From JBFHNV01 sp965365655 (GTDB taxonomy: Bacteria > Pseudomonadota > Gammaproteobacteria > HK1): a DNA stretch of 23,033 nucleotides. Each line of letters starts with the position of its first letter. Within the stretch, counting starts at the first letter, position 1. Both the position numbers and the translations under genes were made by a program. Below, one piece after another: positions 7,814 through 14,739 of this stretch. The notes under the pieces are model-generated. The model had not been told where the DNA came from, made no database searches, and saw only the letters and a program-made list of their open reading frames with translations. The stretch is from NCBI GenBank assembly GCA_965365655.1, contig CBDUCN010000042.1, forward strand, positions 1 to 23,033. The letters are read 5' to 3'.

Positions 7814-8752
7814 CTACAGCAGTCCGGGCAGCAGCAGGTCGGCGCGCGGGAAGACCTGCCGGTAACTCACGCCCCGCACCCGTGCCCTGATCCACGGCCG
7901 CGCGAGCGCGACGAGCTCCGGCGACTGCGCCAGCAGCGGCAGGAACGCGCGTACACCTGTTCCGCCGCGCACCAGGATCACGCGGTGGTCGTCGCCGCGC
8001 CCCGAGTCGCGCACCTCGAGCAGGTCGTAGTCCACTGCCCGGCCGCTGCGCTCGGCGTTCGCGACCACCTGCACCAGCCGGCGGAATTCCCGGTGCACCT
8101 CCGCGACCGCGCGCTCCTTCGCCGCGCGGTCGCTCGCGTCCGGGAAGATGAACCCGAGCCCGTCCGCGGTCTCGTAGGTCGTGGGGCCGTCCTGGAACGA
8201 CCAGCCGCCACTCGCGGCCAGCAGCACGGGCGGCGGCGGACGCGCACCCAGCACCTGCGGGTCGCAGGCGAAGGTCTCGCAGTACACGTGGACGATGGAC
8301 TCGTCGAGGGCGGCCGGGTTGTCGATGCGCGGCGAGGTCAGCGGCACGAGCTGCCTGCCGACCAGCAGCTGCACCGGCTCGGGCGGGGCGACCCGGATCT
8401 CCACCGCCTGCCCGGCGTCCACCGCGTCGCGCGCCGCGTACATGCCCGCGAGATACTCCTCGAGCGCGCGCGCCCAGCGCGCCTGCTTGGCCAGCTCCCT
8501 GCGGCTCACCTGGCCGGGCGCGCTCAGGCGCTCGAGCTCCTGCTCGTGAGCAGCCAGCACCTCACCGAGCGCGACCGCGGCGAAGTCGGCGCGCACCGGT
8601 TCCGGTGCGCCGGCGAGGCTGGTGGCAAGGCGTGCGAGGACGGTGTCGCCGGCAACCGCGGGCACGGCCGGCGGCAGCAGCAGGCACACGCCCGCGAGCG
8701 CGCCGCGCAGGGCGCGCGCAGACGTGGCGGCGGCAGCGACGGCACTGACCAT
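7814..8752 (-). CDS. Exported protein of unknown function (312 aa)
   Basis: I do not recognise the family. The N-terminus has a Sec-type signal (hydrophobic run ending LLLPPAVPAVAG, cut likely near residue 35). The mature part begins with a helix-rich segment (LGEVLAAHEQELERL, ELAKQARWARALEEYLAGMYAARDAV), then a beta-rich centre with one Cys pair (VYCETFACDP) and a C-terminal half around DLLEVRDSGRGDDHRVILVRG. The short C-terminus ends LLLPGLL. GAGG stands 9 nt before the ATG at 8752. Some features (helical N-region, then a globular domain) recall uncharacterised periplasmic proteins of Proteobacteria. It has no visible catalytic motif. Confidence 0.7.
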   Translation of the reverse strand: MVSAVAAAATSARALRGALAGVCLLLPPAVPAVAGDTVLARLATSLAGAPEPVRADFAAVALGEVLAAHEQELERLSAPGQVSRRELAKQARWARALEEYLAGMYAARDAVDAGQAVEIRVAPPEPVQLLVGRQLVPLTSPRIDNPAALDESIVHVYCETFACDPQVLGARPPPPVLLAASGGWSFQDGPTTYETADGLGFIFPDASDRAAKERAVAEVHREFRRLVQVVANAERSGRAVDYDLLEVRDSGRGDDHRVILVRGGTGVRAFLPLLAQSPELVALARPWIRARVRGVSYRQVFPRADLLLPGLL

Positions 8753-8969
8753 GGGCGGATCCTCGGCCAGCCCGGGCGTGGGCGCAAACGAAGCAGACGG
8801 GTCGGGCACGGCCCGTGCGCGCCGGCATACGTTCGCGACACGGCTCGTGCCTGGGACGCGGCCCGGAGACGAAGCAGGCGTTTCGCACTTGACGGCGTGC
8901 CCGCGGGCGCTCGATGCGACAGGGCTCCGTGACGCGTGCGCCCCGTCTCGCGGCCACGCGCCTGCCCTT

Positions 8970-9008
8970 CCCCCGGGCATGCGCGGCGCTGCACGCATGC
9001 CCCGGGGG
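8970..9008 (-). terminator. Strong GC stem-loop after the S74-domain gene
   Basis: CCCCCGGGCATGCG (8970-8983) pairs with CGCATGCCCCGGGGG (8994-9008), leaving one bulged base and a 10-nt loop. It lies about 20 nt past the stop of the minus-strand gene that ends at 9028. There is no T-tract, so it may act as a weak terminator or as a 3'-end stabiliser. Confidence 0.5.
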
Positions 9009-9022
9009 ACGGGCGCCCCGTC
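9008..9022 (-). terminator. Second, adjacent 6-bp stem-loop after the S74-domain gene
   Basis: GACGGG-CGC-CCCGTC is a perfect 6-bp stem with a 3-nt loop, placed directly between the stop codon and the larger stem-loop. Tandem stems here strongly suggest a defined transcript end. Confidence 0.4.
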
Positions 9023-9027
9023 AAGGC

Positions 9028-10404
9028 TCAGACGAGGCGGGACGACACCTTCGCGGCCAGCGCCTCGAGGGTGTCGCGCAGCGCGCGGACCTCGTCGTGC
9101 AGCGCCGCGTTCGCCTCCTCGAGCTCGTGGATCTGCGCCTGCTGTGCCTTGATGCCCTCCACCGCGACGGCGACCACGTTGGCGTACTTCACGCCGCGCA
9201 CGCCGACCTCACCCGGCTCGCGCCGGACCACCTGCGGCAGCACGCGCTCGACGTCCTCGCCGATGAAGCCGATGTCCGGTCGTCCGCCGTCCTTCCAGTC
9301 GAAGCGAACGCCGTTCAGGCCCATGATCAGGTCCAGCGGCTTCTCGATCGGGCGCACGTTCTCCTTCAGCGCGCCGGAGGACTGCTGCTCGAAGCCCTGC
9401 GCGGTGACGACGCCGTTCACCGCGACGTTGTTCTGGAACTGGAAGCCCGCGGGATCCTCGAAGATCATGCCGAGCGCCCCGGTGCCGGGGCCCGCCGAGA
9501 TCCGGCACGGCGGTGCACCGATGGCGATCGATGTCTCGCGGCCGGCCGGGTTTCGGAACAGGAAGTTCTCGGGATCCTCGAAGATGAGGCCCAGCCGTTG
9601 ACCGTCGGGGCCGAGCGCACCGGTCAGCAGCCGGCATTCCTCGGCGCCGATGGCGAGGGCGCTCTCGCCGCCTAGCGGATTGCGGAACAGGAAGTCACCC
9701 GGATCCTCGAAGATCATGCCGAGGCGCCGGCCGTCGTCGGCGAGCCCGCCGGCCTGGATGCGGCACAGCGACGCCGCCGCGGCGGCCGCGTTCAGCTGTA
9801 CGGCGGGGAGTCCGAAGGACAGCACGTTGGGTGCGTTCGCGTCCGGGTTGGCCAGCACCATGCCGCCGGGGTCGAGGACGATCAGCCCGACATCGGGCTG
9901 GGCGGTCAGGCCGCACTGGTTGGTCGGCCCGAACAGCAGTGACGGCGTCGTCGTGCCGTCGGGAGAGAGGATGCGGATGCCGCCCGGATCGGTGAGCTGC
10001 AGCCCGCCCGGTCCCTGCGGGTCGACGCTGATCGAGCAGTCGTCCGTCGGCCCGAACAGCAGCGAGTTCGCGCCGGCGCGGTTCGGGTTCAGGATGCGGA
10101 TGCCGTTCGGGTCGCGAAGCATCAGCCCGGCCGGGCCGTCCGGGTTGACCTCGACGGTGCAGTCGTCCGTCGGCCCGAAGAGCAGGCGGTCCGGGCCCTG
10201 CAGGGCGTCGATGCGGATCTGCTCGAACTCGCCGTTCGCGAGCTGGTCCTCGACGGCGTCCAGGCGCCGGTCGAGCTGCACGAACGGGCGGCCCCTCGGG
10301 AGGCGCCTGGATCGATCGTCTTTGGACTTCGCTTCCGCGGAGACGGTGATTGCGCCGATCGCGCCTGCGGTCAGCGCGCTGCCAACGAACTTGCGTCGTT
10401 CCAT
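9028..10404 (-). CDS. Tat-type exported repeat protein with C-terminal peptidase S74 chaperone domain
   Basis: The 458-aa protein begins MERRKFVGSALTAGAIGAI, a twin-arginine-like signal (RRKF, then a moderately hydrophobic run). Residues about 74-165 hold three copies of LLFGPT(D/N)xC (74-82, 115-123, 156-164), and residues about 238-328 hold three copies of LG(M/L)IFEDP (238, 281, 321); the repeat spacing is about 41-43 aa and each unit carries one Cys (82, 123, 164, 224, 267, 300). From 342 on, SSGALKENV followed by GFIGEDVERVLPQVV and VKYANVVAVAVEGIKA matches the peptidase S74 intramolecular chaperone domain of phage tailspikes. Ser342 and Lys347 sit five apart, as in the S/K self-cleavage dyad. 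A coiled coil follows (about 425-455). AGGA/GGGAG precede the ATG. It is probably a trimeric surface or periplasmic fibre; its function is unknown. Confidence 0.8.
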   Translation of the reverse strand: MERRKFVGSALTAGAIGAITVSAEAKSKDDRSRRLPRGRPFVQLDRRLDAVEDQLANGEFEQIRIDALQGPDRLLFGPTDDCTVEVNPDGPAGLMLRDPNGIRILNPNRAGANSLLFGPTDDCSISVDPQGPGGLQLTDPGGIRILSPDGTTTPSLLFGPTNQCGLTAQPDVGLIVLDPGGMVLANPDANAPNVLSFGLPAVQLNAAAAAASLCRIQAGGLADDGRRLGMIFEDPGDFLFRNPLGGESALAIGAEECRLLTGALGPDGQRLGLIFEDPENFLFRNPAGRETSIAIGAPPCRISAGPGTGALGMIFEDPAGFQFQNNVAVNGVVTAQGFEQQSSGALKENVRPIEKPLDLIMGLNGVRFDWKDGGRPDIGFIGEDVERVLPQVVRREPGEVGVRGVKYANVVAVAVEGIKAQQAQIHELEEANAALHDEVRALRDTLEALAAKVSSRLV

Positions 10405-10779
10405 GTTCCTGCTCCCGGTGTGGTCTGTGACGACCCGCGAGGATCCCGCCCACGCGGATTCATGCATTCTCGGGGTGTACACACGGGGAAAGAATACGTA
10501 GATGTGCCTATCTTCAGGAGTTCGCGGGGTCGGGGCACACCGTTAAGGCCTGTCGTGGCACACACGCTCTCGCCCGTGCGCCCGATGTCCCCTGCGACAC
10601 GCACCGGGTGCTCACGGCTCCGCGTGCGAGCGTGTTGCCCCGGTGACGGTGCGCCAATCCGCTGCACGTGCCTGTGCGCCCGGATCCCGCTCACTCGTGA
10701 CGAGGAGGACGGGCAGGAAGGGGAGCGACATGGAGCCGGCGAGCGGGGTCGTGCGCTCGGCACGTCGCGCAACAGCTGT
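10405..10779. other. Intergenic region upstream of the S74-domain gene
   Basis: This 375-nt stretch contains no gene that I can support. Bases 10480-10520 are clearly more AT-rich than the surroundings and contain the palindrome GTGTACAC. This is the likely promoter zone for the minus-strand S74-domain gene, but no unambiguous -35/-10 pair is visible. A 10-nt palindrome AACAGCTGTT (10771-10780) touches the stop of the next minus-strand gene. Confidence 0.4.
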
Positions 10780-11490
10780 TCAGCGGAGGTCGGTGCGTCG
10801 CTCGCCGGCGGCGAGCCCTTCGATGTGCGCGGGCAATGCGCTCATGTGCGCGACGATGGCGATCGCGCCGTTCGCGAGCAGCCGGTCGCCGTGCTCCGGA
10901 CCGCAGTGGCTGCCGCCGGTGAAGCCGATCACCTGCATGCCCGCGGCGACCGCCGCGAGCACTCCGTTGACGCTGTCCTCGATCACGATGCACTCGGCGG
11001 CGGCCGCTCCCAGCTCGCTCGCCGCGTGCAGGAACAGGTCGGGCGCTGGCTTCGCGCGCGGCACCATCTCGGCGGAGTAGACGTGTCCGTCGAAGAAATC
11101 TGTCAGCCCGGTCTGCTCGAGCTTGCGGTGCAGCCCGGCGACGGACGAGCTCGACGCGACGGCCTTCGGCCGCCCGTGCAGGCCGTGCAGCACCTCCTCG
11201 ACGCCGGCGATGCGCTCGAGGCGCGCGTCGAAGGTCTCACGGTAGCGGGCCCGCAACGTGGGCTCGAAGGATTCCGGCAACGGCGCTCCGAACGCGCGGC
11301 GGTGCTCGCGGTCGAGTCCCGCGAAGAAGTCCGCGGAGCTCGTGCCGAGGAAGCGCTGCTTGAAATCATCGGCGTCGAAGGACAGGCCGATCTCCGCGAG
11401 GCACGCGAGCTCGCACTCGAGCGCGAGCCCCTCGCTGTCGACCAGAACGCCGTCGCAGTCGAAGAGGATCGGGCGCAGTGCGTCAGGCAT
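10780..11490 (-). CDS. HAD-superfamily phosphatase, beta-PGM / 6-phosphogluconate phosphatase-like
   Basis: The 236-aa protein is a HAD subfamily IA hydrolase. Motif I is LFDCDGVLVDSE (9-20) with nucleophile Asp11 and acid Asp13. The cap helix ELACLAEIGLSFDADDFKQRFLG follows. Motif II is in AVASSSS, motif III Lys lies in RAKPAPDLFLHAA, and motif IV is IVIEDSVNGVLAAVAAGMQVIGFTGG. This pattern suits YieH-like or beta-phosphoglucomutase-like phosphatases acting on sugar phosphates. It lies 33 nt downstream of the isomerase-like gene on the same strand and has only a weak ribosome binding site, which suggests co-transcription. The substrate is not predictable from sequence. Confidence 0.85.
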   Translation of the reverse strand: MPDALRPILFDCDGVLVDSEGLALECELACLAEIGLSFDADDFKQRFLGTSSADFFAGLDREHRRAFGAPLPESFEPTLRARYRETFDARLERIAGVEEVLHGLHGRPKAVASSSSVAGLHRKLEQTGLTDFFDGHVYSAEMVPRAKPAPDLFLHAASELGAAAAECIVIEDSVNGVLAAVAAGMQVIGFTGGSHCGPEHGDRLLANGAIAIVAHMSALPAHIEGLAAGERRTDLR

Positions 11491-11523
11491 GCGCGCGGCC
11501 CGTGTCGCCGGGCGCCGGGCCGC

Positions 11524-12156
11524 TCATGCGGTGCGCGGCGCCCAGGTGCGCGCGAACGGCCGCTGCAGCGCGCGCTCCACGAGCTCCAGGCGGTCCTGTC
11601 CGTAGAACATGTCCCCGTCCACGAAGTACGTCGGCGAGCCGAGCACGCCACGGTCGATGGCCTCGCGCGTGTTCGCGTCGTAGGCGTCGCGCACCGCGGG
11701 GGCGTCCGCGGCGGCCAGCAGCGCTTCGCCGTCGAGGCCGCTCGCGTTCGCGATGCGCACGAGAGTCCTCTCGTCCGCGAGGTCCGCGTCGTCGGCCCAA
11801 TGCGCTTCGAGCATGCGGTGCGCGAGGTCGTCGACGACGTGACCGGCGTGCAGCGCCGCGATCAGCACGCGATTCGCGAGGTCCGGAGAGTGATGATGCC
11901 ACGCGGGCCGCCCGCCGAGGCTGCGCACGCCGCGGTACTCCATCCAGCGCTCCATCTCGCGGTTGAAGAAGTACTCCTTGACCGCGAGTGGCCGGTCCTT
12001 GAACGGCGTGCTGCCGGCGCCGAGCAGCACGCGGTCGAGGTCCACCGGCCGGTGGTCGATGCGCCGGCCCGCCGCGGCGGCGATGGCCATGAAGCGGGCG
12101 GATCCGATGTAGGCGTAGGCGGAGTGCGCCGCGTAGAAGTACTCGATGGCGGACAT
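11524..12156 (-). CDS. 2-hydroxychromene-2-carboxylate isomerase-like (DsbA / GST-kappa fold)
   Basis: The 210-aa protein belongs to the thioredoxin-like DsbA/GST-kappa family that includes 2-hydroxychromene-2-carboxylate isomerase, a glutathione-dependent enzyme of naphthalene breakdown. In place of the CxxC of DsbA it has HSAYAYIGS (11-19), with Ser12 as the likely thiol-activating residue. Family marks are PVDLDRVLLGAGSTP, KEYFFNREMERW and, near the end, VLGSPTYFVDGDMFYGQDRL with the cis-Pro. GGAGG stands 8 nt before the ATG. It heads a two-gene unit with the HAD phosphatase. No other naphthalene genes are near, so a general glutathione-linked role is as likely. Confidence 0.85.
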   Translation of the reverse strand: MSAIEYFYAAHSAYAYIGSARFMAIAAAAGRRIDHRPVDLDRVLLGAGSTPFKDRPLAVKEYFFNREMERWMEYRGVRSLGGRPAWHHHSPDLANRVLIAALHAGHVVDDLAHRMLEAHWADDADLADERTLVRIANASGLDGEALLAAADAPAVRDAYDANTREAIDRGVLGSPTYFVDGDMFYGQDRLELVERALQRPFARTWAPRTA

Positions 12157-12357
12157 GGACAGGCCTCCGGCCGGTGCTCAGGCGCCATTCTCGGCGAGTC
12201 CGCAGGGCGCGTCCAAGCGCGGCCGGCACCGCCGCGCCCGCCGCCCGGTGCGTCAATACGGGCGGCGTGCTGCCAGGCTGCTGCAATTCGACGTCCTGTC
12301 TGACTTCGACTCGTGTCGCGACCATGTCGATACCCCGCGCGGTCTCGCGCTCGCTTC

Positions 12358-12387
12358 ATGGATCAATCACGCGTGTGACTGATTCAT
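12358..12387. promoter_or_regulatory. 30-bp near-perfect palindrome, possible operator
   Basis: Two 13-bp arms around a GCGT centre: ATGGATCAATCAC then GTGACTGATTCAT. As RNA the arms form 12 of 13 pairs, one of them a G-U wobble, with one A-C mismatch. The stretch is much richer in AT than its flanks. It lies about 200 nt before the isomerase-like start and 45 nt beyond the MFS stop. It could be an operator for the isomerase/HAD operon or part of a transcript end. Confidence 0.45.
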
Positions 12388-12410
12388 GCCGCCACATCCC
12401 CGTGCCGGAC

Positions 12411-12431
12411 GCAGGCTGTAGAGAAGCCTGC
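12411..12431 (-). terminator. Stem-loop at the stop codon of the MFS gene
   Basis: GCAGGCT (12411-12417) and AGCCTGC (12425-12431) are perfect 7-bp complements with a 7-nt loop. The stem begins at the last base of the stop codon of the minus-strand MFS gene. No T-run follows. Confidence 0.4.
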
Positions 12432-13654
12432 TAGCGCCGCCGCAACACGAACAGCGCGCCCACCACGGCCGCCGGCAGCGCGATCGCGGTGTACGCGAGG
12501 CCGTAGCCGCCGATCCAGTAGGCGGCGCCGAAGATCACCGGATAGACGATCTGCCCGGCGGAGCCGAACGCGAGGATGCCGCCGGTCAGCCGGCCGACCT
12601 CGGCGATCGGGGCGAGCCGCGCCGCCTCGGAAAGCAGCACCCCGTGCCACGACAGCACCGACAGGCTGATCGCGCAGTTCACCGCGAGCACTGCCGCGTG
12701 GCTCCAGTGCGGATCGAACGCGCCCATCGCAGCGGTCGAGATCGCCATGATCGCCGCGAGCACGGCGAGCAGCGTACGCGGTTCGAGCAGCGCGCTGCCC
12801 ACCCAGCCCCAGAACACGCGCGCCGGAATCGCGAGCAGGGTCGCGAGGCCGAGCACCCGCCCGGCCTCCTCGAGGGTGAAGGCCAGATCCTCGAACAGGT
12901 AGGTGATCGTGAAGTTGGTGTAGATCGCCTGCATGCCGACGAAGGTGAACGCGGCGATCGCCATCGCGCGGCGCTCGGGCTGCCCGATCACGTCGCGGAT
13001 CGTGATCACGAAGTCGATCAGGCGCGGCCGCGCGGCCGGATTCCGGTCGCGATCGAAGCGCGCCCGCAGCGGCTGCAACGCCACCGCGATCGCGAGCACG
13101 ATCAGCGCGAGGCCGAGCGCGGTGGCGCGCCAGCCGAACATCACCGCGAGCGGCGCGAGCACCAGCCCTGAGATCGCGACCCCGGCCGGCACCCCGGTCT
13201 GCTTGACCGAGAACACCAGAGGGGCCCACTTCGGCGGCGCGTGCGCGGCGAGGATCTGCGAGCTTGCGGGCGTGGCGACGGTGGACCCGGCGCTGATGCA
13301 CAGCGCGCCCAGCGCGAGCGCGGGCACGATCAACGCGGGTGTCGCCAGCAGCGCCGCGCAGGCGAGCCCCCCCGCCATCGACACGCACCCGATCTGGCTG
13401 GTGCGCAGCGCGCCGTAGCGCCGGATCACGCCGCCGCAGCCGGCCATCACGACGACCGCCACCGCGGCGAAGAACCACGTGTAGACCAGAACGAGCTTCG
13501 GGTCGAACCCTAGCTCCGCGGCGACCGCCGGGAACAGCGCCGGCAGCCCCACCTTCACCGTCGTCGCGACGGTCTGCTGCACGAGCATGGCGACGATGGC
13601 GACGAGAAGCACGGGCATGGCGCTCAGGATCCACCACGGCGCCTGGCATGTCAT
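12431..13654 (-). CDS. MFS transporter (about 12 membrane segments)
   Basis: The 407-aa protein is an inner-membrane major facilitator permease. About twelve hydrophobic helices are visible, from AMPVLLVAIVAMLVQQ at the N-terminus to the last IALPAAVVGALFVL, with the loop GVIRRYGALRTSQIG matching the conserved MFS 2/3 loop (GxxxRxGxRR type) and a longer central loop RARFDRDRNPAARPRLIDF between the halves. VFSVKQTGVPAG recalls the motif of cyanate/nitrate-type and CynX-like MFS members. The N-terminal start is uncertain: the ATG at 13654 is used, but the ATG at 13618 is also possible, as neither has a strong ribosome binding site. The substrate is unknown. Confidence 0.8.
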   Translation of the reverse strand: MTCQAPWWILSAMPVLLVAIVAMLVQQTVATTVKVGLPALFPAVAAELGFDPKLVLVYTWFFAAVAVVVMAGCGGVIRRYGALRTSQIGCVSMAGGLACAALLATPALIVPALALGALCISAGSTVATPASSQILAAHAPPKWAPLVFSVKQTGVPAGVAISGLVLAPLAVMFGWRATALGLALIVLAIAVALQPLRARFDRDRNPAARPRLIDFVITIRDVIGQPERRAMAIAAFTFVGMQAIYTNFTITYLFEDLAFTLEEAGRVLGLATLLAIPARVFWGWVGSALLEPRTLLAVLAAIMAISTAAMGAFDPHWSHAAVLAVNCAISLSVLSWHGVLLSEAARLAPIAEVGRLTGGILAFGSAGQIVYPVIFGAAYWIGGYGLAYTAIALPAAVVGALFVLRRR

Positions 13655-14104
13655 GCGCCCGGAAGTGCCGGCCTCGACCGCGAGGCGCCACGGTGGTGCC
13701 CGGCCGCCACGGCCGGCCGCCGGGATCATGCGGGGCCGTGCGGTTGCCGGCTTGACCCGGTCAGGGGCGATGCAATCCGTCGCCGTGCGGACGGTCCGGT
13801 GCGCACCCCCGCCACCCTCGCGCTTGACCGCGATCAATCCGGCCGCCGATCGCGCGCTCCGTTGCAGCCCTCGCACGTGGCTCCTGTTCATTCGTCACGC
13901 CGGCAAGTTGCTGACCTGGCGCGTCATTCCCGCGTCCCGGAGAGCCAGCAAGCTTCGTACCACGTCGATGTCGGGCGATCGCCGCGAGTTTGCGAAAACG
14001 TCGACCCGTTCGCGGTGCGTGCGTGCCGCTGGTCTTTAGATGCTCACCCGACGCGACCGGTTCGCGTCAGGTCTGAATACGCAAATCACAGGGAGGCAAG
14101 GACC
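13655..14104. other. Divergent intergenic region, MFS gene / small secreted protein
   Basis: A 450-nt stretch without a supported gene, slightly lower in GC than the rest. It contains the FNR/Anr-like site at 13824-13837. AT-rich bits such as TTTGCGAAAACG and CTTTAGAT (13990-14041) suggest the promoter zone of the rightward gene. No -35/-10 pair is clear. Confidence 0.4.
13824..13837. promoter_or_regulatory. FNR/Anr-like binding site
   Basis: TTGAC-CGCG-ATCAA matches the FNR/Anr consensus TTGAT-N4-ATCAA at 9 of 10 fixed positions. It lies in the divergent gap, about 170 nt before the MFS start and 267 nt before the secreted-protein start. A chance match is possible. Confidence 0.35.
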
Positions 14105-14659
14105 ATGAAGAGGCAGTCGACTTTCTTCTTCGTATTCGCAGTCGGACTCGCACTCGCCGGCGTGAACGCGCACGCCGCCAAGATCAAGGACGTCAAGGTC
14201 GTCAACGGCCCCGGCGAGCCCGTTCCCGTGCTGGTCGACGGCGTCGTGCCGGTGGCGCTCGACGAGCCCGTCGCGGTGAGCGTGCCCGAGCCGCTCGCGG
14301 TGGACGTGGACGCAGTGCGCCAGCCGTTCCAGTTCGATGGTTTCATCATCCGCGAGTCCGTCGACGATCCGCCGCAGGTCACGCTGTTCGACGTGCCGGC
14401 CGATCGCTCGCTCGTCATCGAGACGCTCAGCGTCGCGGCGTTCCAGGCCGAGGTGCTTGGACCGACCCTGCTCGTGGAGCGTGGCGGCAACGCGCTCGCG
14501 TCACCGGTCCTCGTGCAGAACGGCGCTTCGCCGTCGTACTCCTCGCTGCACCGCGTGGTGCTGCGCATCGGCGCAGGCGCGACGGTCGATGGCATCGTCA
14601 ACTCGCTCGGGCGGTTCCGGTTCATGATCTCCGGCTATCTGCTGCCGGCAGGCGACTGA
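14105..14659 (+). CDS. Small secreted protein of unknown function (184 aa)
   Basis: The protein has a textbook Sec signal peptide (MKRQ, hydrophobic FFFVFAVGLALAG, then AHA-A, cut after residue 24). Residues 36-71 are a Val/Pro/Asp-rich segment with a loose alternation (PVPVLVDGVVPVALDEPVAV, then SVPEPLAVDVDAV), typical of extended beta or linker structure. Residues about 72-184 look like a compact beta domain (TLFDVPADRSLVIETLSV, LVERGGNALASPVLVQNG, SLGRFRFMISGYLL). It has no Cys, and I recognise no family. GGGAGG lies 8 nt before the ATG. A 7-bp stem-loop follows the stop at once. Confidence 0.75.
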   Translation: MKRQSTFFFVFAVGLALAGVNAHAAKIKDVKVVNGPGEPVPVLVDGVVPVALDEPVAVSVPEPLAVDVDAVRQPFQFDGFIIRESVDDPPQVTLFDVPADRSLVIETLSVAAFQAEVLGPTLLVERGGNALASPVLVQNGASPSYSSLHRVVLRIGAGATVDGIVNSLGRFRFMISGYLLPAGD

Positions 14660-14662
14660 CGG

Positions 14663-14679
14663 CGCGAGCGGCGCTCGCG
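14663..14679 (+). terminator. Stem-loop after the small secreted protein gene
   Basis: CGCGAGC-GGC-GCTCGCG is a perfect 7-bp stem with a 3-nt loop, 4 nt past the stop. It is GC-only with no T-tract, so rho-independent action is uncertain. Confidence 0.45.
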
Positions 14680-14710
14680 TGATGCCTGCGGGCCGGGCCG
14701 TGCGCCCTGC

Positions 14711-14727
14711 CCGCACGCGCCGTGCGG
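14711..14727 (-). terminator. Stem-loop after the second MFS gene
   Basis: CCGCACG-CGC-CGTGCGG is a perfect 7-bp stem with a 3-nt loop, 13 nt past the stop of the minus-strand MFS gene. Together with the stem at 14663-14679 it separates two convergent genes. Confidence 0.45.
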
Positions 14728-14739
14728 CCGCTCACGCGC

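Noticed and set aside
9028..10404. The S74 domain as a sign of a prophage
   Set aside because: No phage structural, lysis or integrase genes are near, the protein has its own Tat-type signal, and neighbours are chromosomal genes.
11524..12156. DsbA-type disulfide oxidoreductase
   Set aside because: There is no CxxC and no signal peptide; the Ser at residue 12 and the C-terminal motif match the GST-kappa/HCCA isomerase branch.
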